Origin: Phycisphaerales bacterium | Lineage (GTDB): Bacteria > Planctomycetota > Phycisphaerae > UBA1845 | Direction of reading: 5' to 3' | Assembly: GCA_020639095.1 (NCBI GenBank) | Contig: JACKHH010000033.1 | Span: forward strand, 1-33,658 | DNA length: 33,658 bases | Part shown: piece by piece, positions 6,649 to 15,223 of the stretch | Layout: every line of letters begins with the position of its first letter | How positions within the stretch are numbered: the first letter of the stretch is position 1 | Translations under genes and position numbers: made by a program | Notes under the pieces: generated by a model | The model's input: only the letters and a program-made list of their open reading frames with translations | Told to the model about the DNA's origin: nothing | Databases searched by the model: none

Positions 6649-7745
6649 CAGTACACCCCCTCGATGATCGGCGTGGCGAATCCGCTGAACGGGCGAACGT
6701 CACCCACGCCATCCCAGGGATACTTCGCGCATGGCGGCGTGCGGACGCCCTCGTCGCGTTCGAGGAAACGCGGCATGAAGAATTCCTTGGTGAGCGTGGT
6801 CAGGCGGACGCGGCCCAGCTCGCCGTATTCGACGATGCGATCCGGCTCGTCGGGATCGACGACGTGCGTCACCGCGCGCGGTAGCGGTGCGTGGTAGATC
6901 ACGCTGTAGTTGTCGGCGGGGTCGAACGGCTTGTGGCATGCAAGGCCCATGAGGGTATTCCCGTAGGTGGGCACGAACTCGACCTTGCCCTCGAGCAGTT
7001 CCTCACGCGCGAAACGGTGAAACTGCGCGGTGAGTTGCGTGCCGCCGCAGAAGACGCCCTTGATCCCCAACTTCGCGAGCGATACGCGCTCGCAGAGGGC
7101 TTCGAGCAGCTTCGGCGTGGTGAATACGCACTGGATGCCTTCATGGGCTTTGAGCAGCGTAAGCCCCTGGTTGACCACGTGGTCCTTGTATTCGTGCATT
7201 TCGCGAACGCGGCCACTCTTGATCAGCTTGACCACCCAGCGCGGGTCCATGTCCACGCAAAAACTGATACCACCGCGATGCTGGCAGAGGTGCTCGATCG
7301 CCAGCCGCAACCGCCGCGGACCCGACGGGCCAAGCATGAGCCAGTCCGCGCCGCGCGGAAAGGCCGCGTCGCTCAGCGTGTCGCTGAAGTTTTCGTAGTC
7401 GGTGCGGAAGTCGTTGATGTTGATCCGTGACTTGGGAATTCCAGTACTCCCGCCGGTCTCGAAGACGTACACCGGTTTGTCGGCGAAGGCTTTCGGCACC
7501 CAGCGGCGCACCGGCCCGCCGCGCAGCCACTCGTCCTCGAACCAGGGGAATTTGTTGAGGTCGGCGTAGGATTGCACGTCCTTTCGCGGATCGAAGTCCA
7601 GCGTCTTGGCGTACTCCAGCCAGAACGGACAGCCCGTGGCAGGGTCAAAATGCCACGCCACAGTCTCGCGGGTGTGCGCGTCGAGACGCTCCTTCGCGGA
7701 TTGGACTTTGTCGGTGAGGTTGCCTGCTGTATTCGATTCACTCAT
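6648..7745 (-). CDS. LuxE/GriD-like adenylate-forming acyl-protein synthetase
   Basis: A 365-residue adenylate-forming (ANL-type) enzyme. The phosphate-binding motif ETGGSTGIPKSR lies near residue 95, and PTYGNTLMGLA, GELGRVRLTTLTKEFFMPRF and GDVRPF match later core motifs. It is shorter than a full acyl-CoA synthetase and lacks the long mobile C-terminal domain, as in LuxE and GriD. Its role is to activate a carboxylic acid as acyl-AMP and pass it to the adjacent reductase, probably through a cysteine thioester. It heads a tightly coupled three-gene unit with the reductase and the alcohol dehydrogenase. The ATG at 7745 has only a weak GGTGG upstream. A repeat-rich 233-nt gap separates it from the beta-propeller genes upstream. 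Confidence 0.8.
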   Translation of the reverse strand: MSESNTAGNLTDKVQSAKERLDAHTRETVAWHFDPATGCPFWLEYAKTLDFDPRKDVQSYADLNKFPWFEDEWLRGGPVRRWVPKAFADKPVYVFETGGSTGIPKSRININDFRTDYENFSDTLSDAAFPRGADWLMLGPSGPRRLRLAIEHLCQHRGGISFCVDMDPRWVVKLIKSGRVREMHEYKDHVVNQGLTLLKAHEGIQCVFTTPKLLEALCERVSLAKLGIKGVFCGGTQLTAQFHRFAREELLEGKVEFVPTYGNTLMGLACHKPFDPADNYSVIYHAPLPRAVTHVVDPDEPDRIVEYGELGRVRLTTLTKEFFMPRFLERDEGVRTPPCAKYPWDGVGDVRPFSGFATPIIEGVY

Positions 7746-7764
7746 CGGTCTTGAACCACCAAGT

Positions 7765-7974
7765 CACGAAGGCACCAAGAACAGATTTGTTGTTGCTTTC
7801 TTGGAGAACCTTTTGCCTCAAAATCGTACGCCATGACAATGCGAATAGAAGATCGCGACCTCCAGCACCAACAGGCCGCGCACTCCGTGCCTTCGTGCCC
7901 AAGTGCCCTTGTGCCTAAGTGCCCTTGTGCCTAAGTGCCCTTGTGCCTGCGTGCCCTTGTTCCTGCGTGCCCCC
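7765..7974. repeat. Gap with 11-nt inverted repeat and 16-nt tandem repeats
   Basis: CACGAAGGCAC at 7765-7775 is exactly inverted at 7887-7897 (GTGCCTTCGTG). The right arm opens a run of 16-nt units, AGTGCCCTTGTGCCTA at 7902-7917 and 7918-7933, then two diverged units to about 7965. This occupies most of the space between the beta-propeller and LuxE-like genes. No gene or convincing promoter is seen in it. Confidence 0.8.
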
Positions 7975-7978
7975 ACGT

Positions 7979-9448
7979 TCAGTCTTTCTTGAAACTCGCA
8001 CCCTCCTGGATCGCCACGAGCATGCGACGGTTCGCCACGTAGAGCGTGCCGTTGGCTGCGACCGGGGTGGTGTAGACCGAGTTGTTCATGTCGTTCGTCG
8101 CGAGCACCTTCTCCGTTTTGCCGTGCGCGAGGACGACCACCTCACCCTCCTCGTCGCCGAGGTACACCTTATCGCCGATGAGCGTGGGCGAACCCCAGAT
8201 CGCGGAGAACGTGTCGTGCTTCCAGTTCACTGTGCCGGTCGCGACGTCGAGGCAATAGAGAAAACCACTGAGGTCGGTGATGTAGAGCAGCCCGTCGGCG
8301 ATGGCGACCGTGGACATTGAACGGTGGAAATCGTCGCCGCCGAGGTGCCAGATCTTTCCGGTCTCGGTGATGTCGCCGCGTTTCGTCGCGTCGATCGCGT
8401 AGAGGTGCCCCGGCCCTTCGCCGTGTTCGGGGTCCTGACCGACGCAGAGGTACACCTTGTCATCGTGGATCACCGGGGTGGCGATGATGTTGTTCCGCGT
8501 ACCGCGCCCGCCAAGCTGCCAGACCGAGTCCTTCGGATTCAGATCAAACTTCCACAAACGCTTGCCGGTCTTCGGCTCATACGCATACGCGCAGCCGTCC
8601 GGCCCGGAAAACACCACCTGCTCGACGCCGGCGACCTTGCCAACAGCCGGTGACGACCAACCGCCGTGCAGCGCCTTGGAATCGGCTTTCGCTTCCCACT
8701 TGAGTTCGCCGGTCTTTGCGTCGAGCACGATGAAGTCGGGCGCGGTGGGCATGGGCAGGTCGAGGTGGCCTTCATCCACGCCGTTGGACGTGTTGAGAAA
8801 AACCAATCCATCGTAGACAACGGGCGAGGACGTGGCCAGGTTGTGCGGAAACACGCCGAGTTCCTCGATCATGTCGTACGCCCAGACAATGTCGCCGTCC
8901 TCCTTCTCGTGGTACTTCTCGTCGGTCACCGGCCCGTCGTTCTCGCCGTCGAGGTAGCCTTCGGTGTCGGCGCATACGAGTTCCGCGCGATTGCTCACGT
9001 AGTACATGCGATCACCCACGACGCAGGCGGTGCTGCAAATGCCCTGCTCGGGCCAGTCATTGACGCGGCCCGTGGGCAGTTTGTCGTGCGTCATCTGCCA
9101 GAGCAGCTTGCCGTTGTTCGCGTCGAACGCGAGGATGACGCCCTTATCGCCCTCGATGTCCTTGCGAAAATGCCCATCGTTGTTGGTGCCGACGAACACC
9201 TTGCCATTCGCGATCACCGGATTGCCGTAGGCCTGCGAACCGAGCGGTGCGGTCCACTTGATGTTTTCGCCTTTGTCGAGGTCCCACTTCGTGGGGATGC
9301 CCGACTCGTGCGATACCATGTTGCGATCGAGCGATCCGCCCCACATCGGCCAGTCGCCCGTCTTCTTGCCAGCCGTCGTGTCCGCCAGCGCGAAGCACGT
9401 CGCCAACAACCCCAAGCTCATTACGCCCGTCAGCACTGTCTTATTCAT
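7979..9448 (-). CDS. Secreted PQQ-like beta-propeller protein
   Basis: A 489-residue protein with an N-terminal signal sequence (MNKTVLTGVMSLGLLATCFA, cleavage plausible after ALA) and repeated beta-propeller blades of the PQQ enzyme-like type: VIANGKVFVGTNN, ILAFDANNGKLLWQ, VYDGLVFLNTSN, DAKTGELKWEA, YEPKTGKRLWKFD, LYCLDVATGTVNWK. The blades resemble pyrroloquinoline quinone dehydrogenases and BamB, but no heme-binding CxxCH is present and cofactor binding is not shown. It is expected outside the cytoplasm. Its start overlaps the end of the upstream propeller gene by eight bases, with AAGG nine bases before the ATG, so both are probably translated from one mRNA. The function is unknown; planctomycetes have many such proteins. 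Confidence 0.88.
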   Translation of the reverse strand: MNKTVLTGVMSLGLLATCFALADTTAGKKTGDWPMWGGSLDRNMVSHESGIPTKWDLDKGENIKWTAPLGSQAYGNPVIANGKVFVGTNNDGHFRKDIEGDKGVILAFDANNGKLLWQMTHDKLPTGRVNDWPEQGICSTACVVGDRMYYVSNRAELVCADTEGYLDGENDGPVTDEKYHEKEDGDIVWAYDMIEELGVFPHNLATSSPVVYDGLVFLNTSNGVDEGHLDLPMPTAPDFIVLDAKTGELKWEAKADSKALHGGWSSPAVGKVAGVEQVVFSGPDGCAYAYEPKTGKRLWKFDLNPKDSVWQLGGRGTRNNIIATPVIHDDKVYLCVGQDPEHGEGPGHLYAIDATKRGDITETGKIWHLGGDDFHRSMSTVAIADGLLYITDLSGFLYCLDVATGTVNWKHDTFSAIWGSPTLIGDKVYLGDEEGEVVVLAHGKTEKVLATNDMNNSVYTTPVAANGTLYVANRRMLVAIQEGASFKKD

Positions 9449-11462
9449 CGCGATACACCTTCAGGTTATCGAAGTAGGTTTCCGGTCCGTCACTCTTGGG
9501 CGTCGTGCCCACGCTGTACGCATACAACCCGGCACTGCCTTCCTTGTTCGGGCAGGGGTCGGTTGCGGTGATCATCCAATCGGTGGGCTCTTCCTGACCG
9601 CGCGGCCAGATCTTGCCCATCATTTTCGCCTGGTCGCCGTCGAGCAACACGGTGAACTTCATCGTGTACCAGGCGTCCGGTTCAAATTCGAACGGGACCT
9701 CTTCGCGAATACGCGGCAACGCGCTCCACGTCTCCAAACGCAGCACCTTGTTCATTCCGATCGCAATCAACAGGTACCGCGCGTTGACCAGTCCCATATC
9801 CGGTTTGAACCGGTTCTTCTTCGCCTGGCTCAGCATGTCGCACTCCACGGTATAACCTGATTGCAGCGGAGGCGTGACATAGGCCGTAAGGCGCATGAAC
9901 GGCGGCGAGGGAAACTTCTTGTCCGCGACCTTGCGGAAAACTTTTTCGCCTTCGACCTCGTCGATGCGCACTTTCTTGCCGCAGCCCACCCAACCCGGGG
10001 GCACGCTGCCGACTTCCATGTCGTTGAAGTCAATCGACAGCGGCAACTCGACGGGCATGCGCGCGGCGAACTGTGCGGTACCCGGTGCGGGTGCTTTGGT
10101 TGCTACCGTTTCTTCCGGCATCGGTGGAATGGGTACGTTGGTATCGGCGGGTGCGTCCTTGGCGCCGAGGCAGTAGATGCCCGAACGAATCTGGAAGTAT
10201 ACCCGGCCATTGGCGATGCTCGGCGAGCCGTAGAATTCATCGACGCCCGCGTCGCCGCGCGTGGGAAACTCGTAATCGCTCAGTGACGTACACTTGTCAC
10301 CTTCGTCCTTGAGGATGTGGAAGCGACCGGTCTGCTCGCCGACGTAGATCACACCGTCGGCGGTCACCGTCGGCGACCCTTTGCCGACGCGGCCCAGGTC
10401 GTACGACCAGTGCTTCTCGCCGGTCTTGGCGTCGAAGCAGATCAACTCCGCATCGTTGGTCACGACGTAAAGCCTGCCGTTCGCAATGGCGGGGGACGCA
10501 TAGCCCACCGTGTAACCATCGTGCCGCCAGACCGCACCGCTCTCGGTGATGTCGCCGGTCTTGCTCGCGTCCAGGCAGACGATTGCGCCCATCTTCGTCG
10601 TGCCGTAGTTCTCTTCGCTGTGGCACACGTAGGCGTAGTTGCCGTCAACAACGATCGACGAGTTCAGCCCGCGTTTGCTGAGCTGGTAGCTCCAGACGTT
10701 CTCGCCAGTACGCGCCAGCATGCCGTAGACATTGCCGTCGGCGGTGGCGGCGATGAGCATGCGCTTGCCGTCGATCACCGCGACGGCGGGCACTGCGTAG
10801 GTGGTGTCGAGCGGCGCGCCGCCCGGTTCCGCCCAGTAGACAACTTCGCCGGTGTTCTTGTTCACCGCGAGGTAGCGGTGCGTGGGCTTGGCCTGCTTGC
10901 CCCAGCCCGAATTGAGAAAACTCACGATGACGCGGTCTTCATCGACAATCGGCGTGTGCAGTCTGCCGCCGTAACCGGTGATGCGGCCGAACTCCTCGGT
11001 CAGCGAGCGGTCCCACAGGACTTTGCCGTCCCTGTCGAAACCGACGAACTCACCACCGGTGGTGTGCGCGTAGACGTTGCCCGTTTCAGGATCGCCGACC
11101 ACCGCGTTCCACCCCAGGCGGTTCTCCACCACGTCAGAGTGGAAGTTGTTGAAGCGGTGCTCCCAGATGAGCTTGCCGGTGTTCGCATCGACGCACACCA
11201 CGCGCTCCTGCAAACACTCGCCCGAACCGACCGGCCCGATGGTGTACAAGCGACCGTTCATGATGATCGGCGTGGATCGACCGGCGATATCGTTTTTCCA
11301 AAGCAGGTTCTTGCCGTCGGGCGACCAGTCGGTCACGGGCGCTTTCTCCCGCGACATTCCGGTCTGCTCCGGTCCGCGCCAGTACGGCCAGTCGTTCGCC
11401 CGCACGGAGCAGGCAAACGCGCCGATCAGCATCAGCGTCCCAATGAGATGTTGTCTTTTCAT
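9441..11462 (-). CDS. Secreted PQQ-like beta-propeller with C-terminal jelly-roll-like domain
   Basis: A 673-residue protein. The signal peptide (MKRQHLIGTLMLIGAFACSV) ends near RAND and is followed by the planctomycete-style motif WPYWRGPEQTGMS. About 420 residues of propeller blades follow, such as CVDANTGKLIWEHRF, RLYVVTNDAELICFDAKTGE and GVIYVGEQTGRFHIL. A Pro/Ala-rich linker near residue 450 leads into a C-terminal domain beginning SIDFNDMEVGSVPPGW and ending YFDNLKVYRDE, the pattern of LamG/DUF1080-like beta-sandwiches that often bind glycans. A good ribosome site (AGGA, five bases before the ATG) is present. The gene lies 70 nt downstream of the PaaK-like gene and overlaps the next propeller gene, so these three are probably co-transcribed. 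The role is unknown. Confidence 0.87.
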   Translation of the reverse strand: MKRQHLIGTLMLIGAFACSVRANDWPYWRGPEQTGMSREKAPVTDWSPDGKNLLWKNDIAGRSTPIIMNGRLYTIGPVGSGECLQERVVCVDANTGKLIWEHRFNNFHSDVVENRLGWNAVVGDPETGNVYAHTTGGEFVGFDRDGKVLWDRSLTEEFGRITGYGGRLHTPIVDEDRVIVSFLNSGWGKQAKPTHRYLAVNKNTGEVVYWAEPGGAPLDTTYAVPAVAVIDGKRMLIAATADGNVYGMLARTGENVWSYQLSKRGLNSSIVVDGNYAYVCHSEENYGTTKMGAIVCLDASKTGDITESGAVWRHDGYTVGYASPAIANGRLYVVTNDAELICFDAKTGEKHWSYDLGRVGKGSPTVTADGVIYVGEQTGRFHILKDEGDKCTSLSDYEFPTRGDAGVDEFYGSPSIANGRVYFQIRSGIYCLGAKDAPADTNVPIPPMPEETVATKAPAPGTAQFAARMPVELPLSIDFNDMEVGSVPPGWVGCGKKVRIDEVEGEKVFRKVADKKFPSPPFMRLTAYVTPPLQSGYTVECDMLSQAKKNRFKPDMGLVNARYLLIAIGMNKVLRLETWSALPRIREEVPFEFEPDAWYTMKFTVLLDGDQAKMMGKIWPRGQEEPTDWMITATDPCPNKEGSAGLYAYSVGTTPKSDGPETYFDNLKVYRDE

Positions 11463-11532
11463 GGCCTTCCTATTCCTTAGAACCTCTACCGCAAGTTCAT
11501 CAATCTGCGAATTTGACTTTCGAGTGACCCGT

Positions 11533-12810
11533 TTATTCCCGAACCACGCGCCGCGCTTTCATTTCAAAACGCGGTAACGTTCCACCCGCGACCGCCACCA
11601 CCCGCGCCGCGAAGTGCAACTGATCGCGCAGGGCGGCGGACACTTGTTCAACCACCGCACTGCCATCCGCGCCGTCGCGCGGTTCCACTTCCAACAGCAG
11701 GTCGTCCATCTCGCGCGCCCGCCCGACACGCACGCGATACTCCACAACGTCATCGATCCGCCGAATGATTTCCTCGATGGCTGATGGGAATACGTTATTG
11801 CCGCGAATGAAGAGCATATCATCAACGCGGCCCTGAACGCCACCGACGAGCCGGGCAAACGGCGAAATGCTCGCGTCGCGACTCACCACCACGCGATCAC
11901 CCGTGCGATAGCGAATCAGCGGACACGCCCAACGCCCGAGATTGGTGAGCACCAACTCACCGGGCTCGCCTTCCGCGACGGCATCGCCGCTTTCCGGGTC
12001 GATCACCTCGGCGATGAACTCCGTTTCGAGGATCTGCACCACGCCGGGATCGCCCGTGGTTTCAAACCCCCACGCGCCCACCTCCGTCATGCCCACGTGA
12101 TCGTAAACCCGGGCGCCCCAAAGTGCCTCAATTCGCGCACGAACTGCCAGTACATTGCCACCGGGTTCGCCCGCGACGATCAACGCCCGCACGGGTGAAC
12201 CTACAAGATCGACACCCGAGTCAGCCGCTTGTTCGCCCATGCGCAGCGCATACGTAGGGGTGCAGCAGACCACCGTCACCGCGTTGTCGATGATGTACGC
12301 GAGGCGCGCCGCGGTCGTCATGCCACCCGCGGGCAGCGCAAGATTTCCCAATTGCGTAGCGGCTTCGAATGCAGCCCAGAAACCGATGAACGGCCCGAAC
12401 GAGAACGGGAACACCACGCGATCATCAGCCGTCACATCAGCGGCAGCAAAGATCGCTTTCCAGCAACTCACGAACCACGACCAGCTCTCGGCAGTATCGA
12501 GCCAGCGCAGCGGCGTGCCCGATGTCCCGGACGTTTGATGGTAGCGGCAGTAGCGCACCAGCGGATAGGTGAGGTTCGTACCGTATGGCGGGTTCGCGGT
12601 TTGATCGGCGTGTAGTTCCTTGCGGGTGGTCAGTGGCAACTGACTGATGTCGTCGCGCCGTGGATCGAAATGGCAGCCCGCGAACTTTTGCGTGTAGAAC
12701 GGGTTGCGCCCGATGATCTCATCCCACATCGCCACGAACGCCGTCCGCTGCCGTTCGGCGAGCATGGCGTCGTCCGGCACGACCCGCGCGCTGTTGGACT
12801 GTGTCGGCAT
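11533..12810 (-). CDS. PaaK-like adenylate-forming ligase (aryl-CoA ligase family)
   Basis: A 425-residue enzyme like phenylacetate-CoA ligase. Visible motifs are the phosphate loop QTSGTSGTPLRW, ALIVAGEPGG, YDHVGMTEVG (adenine/acid pocket), LIRYRTGDRV and the C-terminal part VQGRVDDMLFIRGNNVFPSAIEE. Family members activate aryl or acyl acids to CoA thioesters through an AMP intermediate. The ATG at 12810 gives the normal family length of about 430; an upstream reading to 12996 would add 62 residues of low plausibility, and AGGA lies 11 bases before the chosen ATG. It heads the minus-strand series leading into the beta-propeller and aryl-acid genes, so it may supply a CoA-activated aryl acid. 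The substrate is not determinable from sequence. Confidence 0.85.
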   Translation of the reverse strand: MPTQSNSARVVPDDAMLAERQRTAFVAMWDEIIGRNPFYTQKFAGCHFDPRRDDISQLPLTTRKELHADQTANPPYGTNLTYPLVRYCRYHQTSGTSGTPLRWLDTAESWSWFVSCWKAIFAAADVTADDRVVFPFSFGPFIGFWAAFEAATQLGNLALPAGGMTTAARLAYIIDNAVTVVCCTPTYALRMGEQAADSGVDLVGSPVRALIVAGEPGGNVLAVRARIEALWGARVYDHVGMTEVGAWGFETTGDPGVVQILETEFIAEVIDPESGDAVAEGEPGELVLTNLGRWACPLIRYRTGDRVVVSRDASISPFARLVGGVQGRVDDMLFIRGNNVFPSAIEEIIRRIDDVVEYRVRVGRAREMDDLLLEVEPRDGADGSAVVEQVSAALRDQLHFAARVVAVAGGTLPRFEMKARRVVRE

Positions 12811-13117
12811 AGGCTTTGGTGTCCTGCGAATCCCGAATGAGTCGACATCGTACTGTGTGCGCGCGACGCTGTGAAATCGAAGCCTGCCCAGCCAGCGCTG
12901 AATGCCACTATAGTGTGCCGCCAACCGACGACCCACCCGATACTTACCTGTTACAGTCGCGACGCTGCGCCGTCCAGGCGGATTGGTGGAAGGCATACCG
13001 GCGTCACCGGCTCGCCGCGTAAGAACTTGTCACGCACGCGTCGGCGGAGTACTTGTGCATGCGTGCGGCACTAGCATACGCGCGTCGCGAACACATGCCG
13101 GGCGAGGCACTGAATCG
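12811..13117. other. Divergent intergenic region between PaaK-like ligase and glycosyltransferase
   Basis: These 307 nt separate divergent genes and should hold both promoters. ACTATAGT near 12909-12916 could serve as a -10 on either strand, being nearly palindromic, but no good -35 is seen. No RNA gene or repeat is recognised. Confidence 0.3.
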
Positions 13118-14401
13118 ATGCGGGTCGTTTACTTGGCAGCGGGCGCGGGCGGGATGTACTGCGGGAGTTGTCTGCGCGACAACCGGCTCGCAGCCACGCT
13201 CATCGCCCAGGGCCGCGACGTACACCTCTGGCCGATGTACACCCCGCTCAAGGTCGACGAACCGGTTGTCGGCGAGCGGCGCGTACGCTTCGGCGGCATC
13301 AACGTCTTCCTGCAACAGTTTGCGGGCGTCTTTCGCGTCACACCCGGTGTGCTCGATCGCATGTTCGACTCGACGGTGCTGCTCAACCTCGCGGGTCGCG
13401 CGGCATCGGGTACGCGCGCGGAGAAGCTCGGCCCGCTGACGGTGTCGGTGCTCGCGGGCGAGGAGGGCCGCCAGAAGAAGGAACTCGCCAAACTGGTCAG
13501 CGATCTGCGCACGCTTAAACCCGACATTGTGAATCTGCCCAACCTGATGTTCCTCGGCCAGGCGCGCAGCATCCGGAATGAACTGGGCTGCAAGGTCTTC
13601 TGCACGCTCAGCGGCGAGGACCTGTTCCTCGACGCGCTGCCTGAACCGCATCGCGGACGTTGCTTCGACTTGATTCGCGAACGGTCAGCCGATGTCGACG
13701 CGTTCATCGCCGTCACGCACTACTTCGCGGAGCATTGCGTCGCGCACTTTCATTTGCCGTCCGAACGCATGCACGTCGTGCCCATGGGTATTCACGGCAA
13801 CGACTATGCGACCACGCAACCCGTGCCTGATGAACCGTTCACAATCGGCTATTTCGCGCGCATTTGCCCGGAAAAAGGGCTCGATCGCCTGGCGGATGCG
13901 TTCATCGCGCTGCGCCGTGATGGGCGCAACTGCCGCCTGCGCATCGGTGGATACCTCGGCAAGCTCGATCGCAACTACCTCGCGGACGTGTTGCACAAAC
14001 TGCACGCTGCCGGTGTCGCACATAACGTGGAGCACGCGGGCGAACTCGACCGCGCGGGCAAGATCAAGTTTCTGCAATCGCTGCACGTGCTCAGCGTGCC
14101 GACGGTATATCGCGAAGCCAAAGGCTTCTACATCCTCGAAGCGATGGCAGCCGGTGCGCCCGTCGTGCAACCGGCGCACGGTTCGTTTCCCGAATTGATT
14201 GAAGCCACTGGTGGCGGGGTGTGTTACGATCCCGAAGACACCGACGCGCTGACGGCGACGATCGCGCAATTGATGGATCATCGCGAAACCCGCAAGGCGT
14301 ACGCCGACAAAGGCCGGCAAGCAGTGTTAAACGATTTCACGGCAGAAAAGATGGCGGACGCAACATGGACGTTGTATGAGTCGGTGCCTCGGGATGCCTA
14401 A
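13118..14401 (+). CDS. GT4-family glycosyltransferase
   Basis: A 427-residue GT-B fold glycosyltransferase. The N-terminal domain starts MRVVYLAAGAGGMYCGSCLR, with the glycine-rich loop binding donor or acceptor. The C-terminal domain has the GT4 motifs FTIGYFARICPEKGLDRL and the E-x7-E element EAKGFYILE, followed by GAPVVQPAHGSFPELI. The ATG at 13118 fits the family N-terminus; earlier in-frame starts add residues without family character. GAGG lies ten bases upstream. It should transfer a sugar from a nucleotide-sugar donor in the cytoplasm to an unidentified glycan or lipid acceptor. It is separated from the ABC transporter genes downstream by the Y1 transposase insertion. Donor and acceptor are unknown. 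Confidence 0.88.
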   Translation: MRVVYLAAGAGGMYCGSCLRDNRLAATLIAQGRDVHLWPMYTPLKVDEPVVGERRVRFGGINVFLQQFAGVFRVTPGVLDRMFDSTVLLNLAGRAASGTRAEKLGPLTVSVLAGEEGRQKKELAKLVSDLRTLKPDIVNLPNLMFLGQARSIRNELGCKVFCTLSGEDLFLDALPEPHRGRCFDLIRERSADVDAFIAVTHYFAEHCVAHFHLPSERMHVVPMGIHGNDYATTQPVPDEPFTIGYFARICPEKGLDRLADAFIALRRDGRNCRLRIGGYLGKLDRNYLADVLHKLHAAGVAHNVEHAGELDRAGKIKFLQSLHVLSVPTVYREAKGFYILEAMAAGAPVVQPAHGSFPELIEATGGGVCYDPEDTDALTATIAQLMDHRETRKAYADKGRQAVLNDFTAEKMADATWTLYESVPRDA

Positions 14402-14575
14402 TCGATGGTTGCTGGAGCTTCGAGCAAGGTCGATTGAGGGGCCACGATGAGCCAAAGGACATCGTTCTATTTACCGTAAGGCATATTGGGAATTCTCAGG
14501 ACAAGGGCCACGTTGCTATGGAGGCCATCCCTAAAACGGCTGACCGTCATTGCAAGAGCACGCCAAAGGCGTGCC

Positions 14576-14658
14576 GGCCCCTAGCCCAGGGTTGCACCGC
14601 AGGTGCTACCCTGGGGATATGCAGCACCTGACGGTTCAACCCCAACGGGGTTGCGGCC
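14576..14658 (+). repeat. Left inverted repeat of the Y1 transposase unit
   Basis: It begins GGCCCCTAGCCCAGGGTTGC and ends CCCCAACGGGGTTGCGGCC. It contains the palindrome pair CCCAGGGTTGCACC / GGTGCTACCCTGGG and a second hairpin AACCCC-aac-GGGGTT. The inverted partner is 15142-15223. The central 20 nt differ between the two copies while both hairpins are kept. Confidence 0.88.
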
Positions 14659-14686
14659 CTTCGCGTGACGATCTTCGGAGGCAAAT

Positions 14687-15142
14687 ATGCCTCAATCGCT
14701 TTCCGCCGTGCACGTTCACGTCGTGTTCTCGACGAAGGAACGCAAAGCAATGCTGCGCGACGAGCAACTACGTGCGGCGTTGCACGCGTACCTCGGCGGC
14801 ATTTGCAATAGGCTCGATTGTCCGCCGGTTCGCGTTGGCGGGGCTGATGATCATGTACACGTGCTCGCAAGGCTCGGACGTCAGATCACGCAAGCGGAAT
14901 TCATCAAGGAACTGAAACGTGCGTCAAACGTCTGGCTCAAGGATCAGAGCGATCGGTTCGCAACGTTTCAATGGCAGGCTGGGTACGCGATCTTCTCGGT
15001 CAGCCAGTCGAATCTGTCGCAGGTCGACGAGTACATTGCGAATCAAGAGACGCATCATCAGCGCGTTTCGTTTGTTGATGAATTGCTCGCACTACTGCAA
15101 CGCCACAGTTTGGACTACGATGAACAGTACATCTGGGATTAG
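14687..15142 (+). CDS. Y1 (HUH) transposase, IS200/RAYT-like
   Basis: A 151-residue single-strand DNA transposase. It opens in the family manner with VHVVFSTKERK. The HUH metal-binding motif is HVH (56-58) in GGADDHVHVLARL, and the catalytic tyrosine is probably Y116 in VDEYIANQETHH, after GYAIFSVSQSNL. It appears intact at the normal length of 140-155 residues. A strong ribosome site (GGAGG, five bases before the ATG) is present. Such enzymes cut and join hairpin-flanked single strands during replication; RAYT members act on REP palindromes. Palindromic repeats frame it on both sides, the right one overlapping the final base of the stop codon. It sits between genes that otherwise read together, suggesting insertion. 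Confidence 0.92.
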   Translation: MPQSLSAVHVHVVFSTKERKAMLRDEQLRAALHAYLGGICNRLDCPPVRVGGADDHVHVLARLGRQITQAEFIKELKRASNVWLKDQSDRFATFQWQAGYAIFSVSQSNLSQVDEYIANQETHHQRVSFVDELLALLQRHSLDYDEQYIWD

Positions 15143-15223
15143 GCCGCAACCCCGTTGGGGTTGATTTCATGATGCAACGGTTACCCAGGGTAGCACCTAC
15201 GGTGCAACCCAGGGCTAGAGGCC
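15142..15223 (-). repeat. Right inverted repeat of the Y1 transposase unit
   Basis: This is the inverted partner of 14576-14658. Read on the minus strand it starts GGCCTCTAGCCCTGGGTTGC and ends CCCCAACGGGGTTGCGGCC, with the terminal 19 nt identical to the left copy. One stem position has become a T-T mismatch relative to the left copy. Confidence 0.88.

Noticed and set aside
6648..7745. Bioluminescence (lux) genes
   Set aside because: Only LuxE/LuxC-like folds are present; there is no luciferase luxA/luxB or luxD, and the chorismate lyase points to aryl acids.
7886..7974. CRISPR array
   Set aside because: The 16-nt units are directly contiguous with no unique spacers and no cas genes.
7979..11462. 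PQQ-dependent alcohol dehydrogenases (quinoproteins)
   Set aside because: The blades are PQQ-like, but no heme-binding CxxCH or clear quinone-binding site can be pointed to, so enzyme status is not supported.
12811..12996. N-terminal extension of the PaaK-like ligase
   Set aside because: The added 62 residues do not resemble the family, while the ATG at 12810 gives the normal length.
14434..14631. 65-codon frame between the glycosyltransferase and the transposase
   Set aside because: It runs into the left palindromic repeat, has no ribosome site and has no family character.
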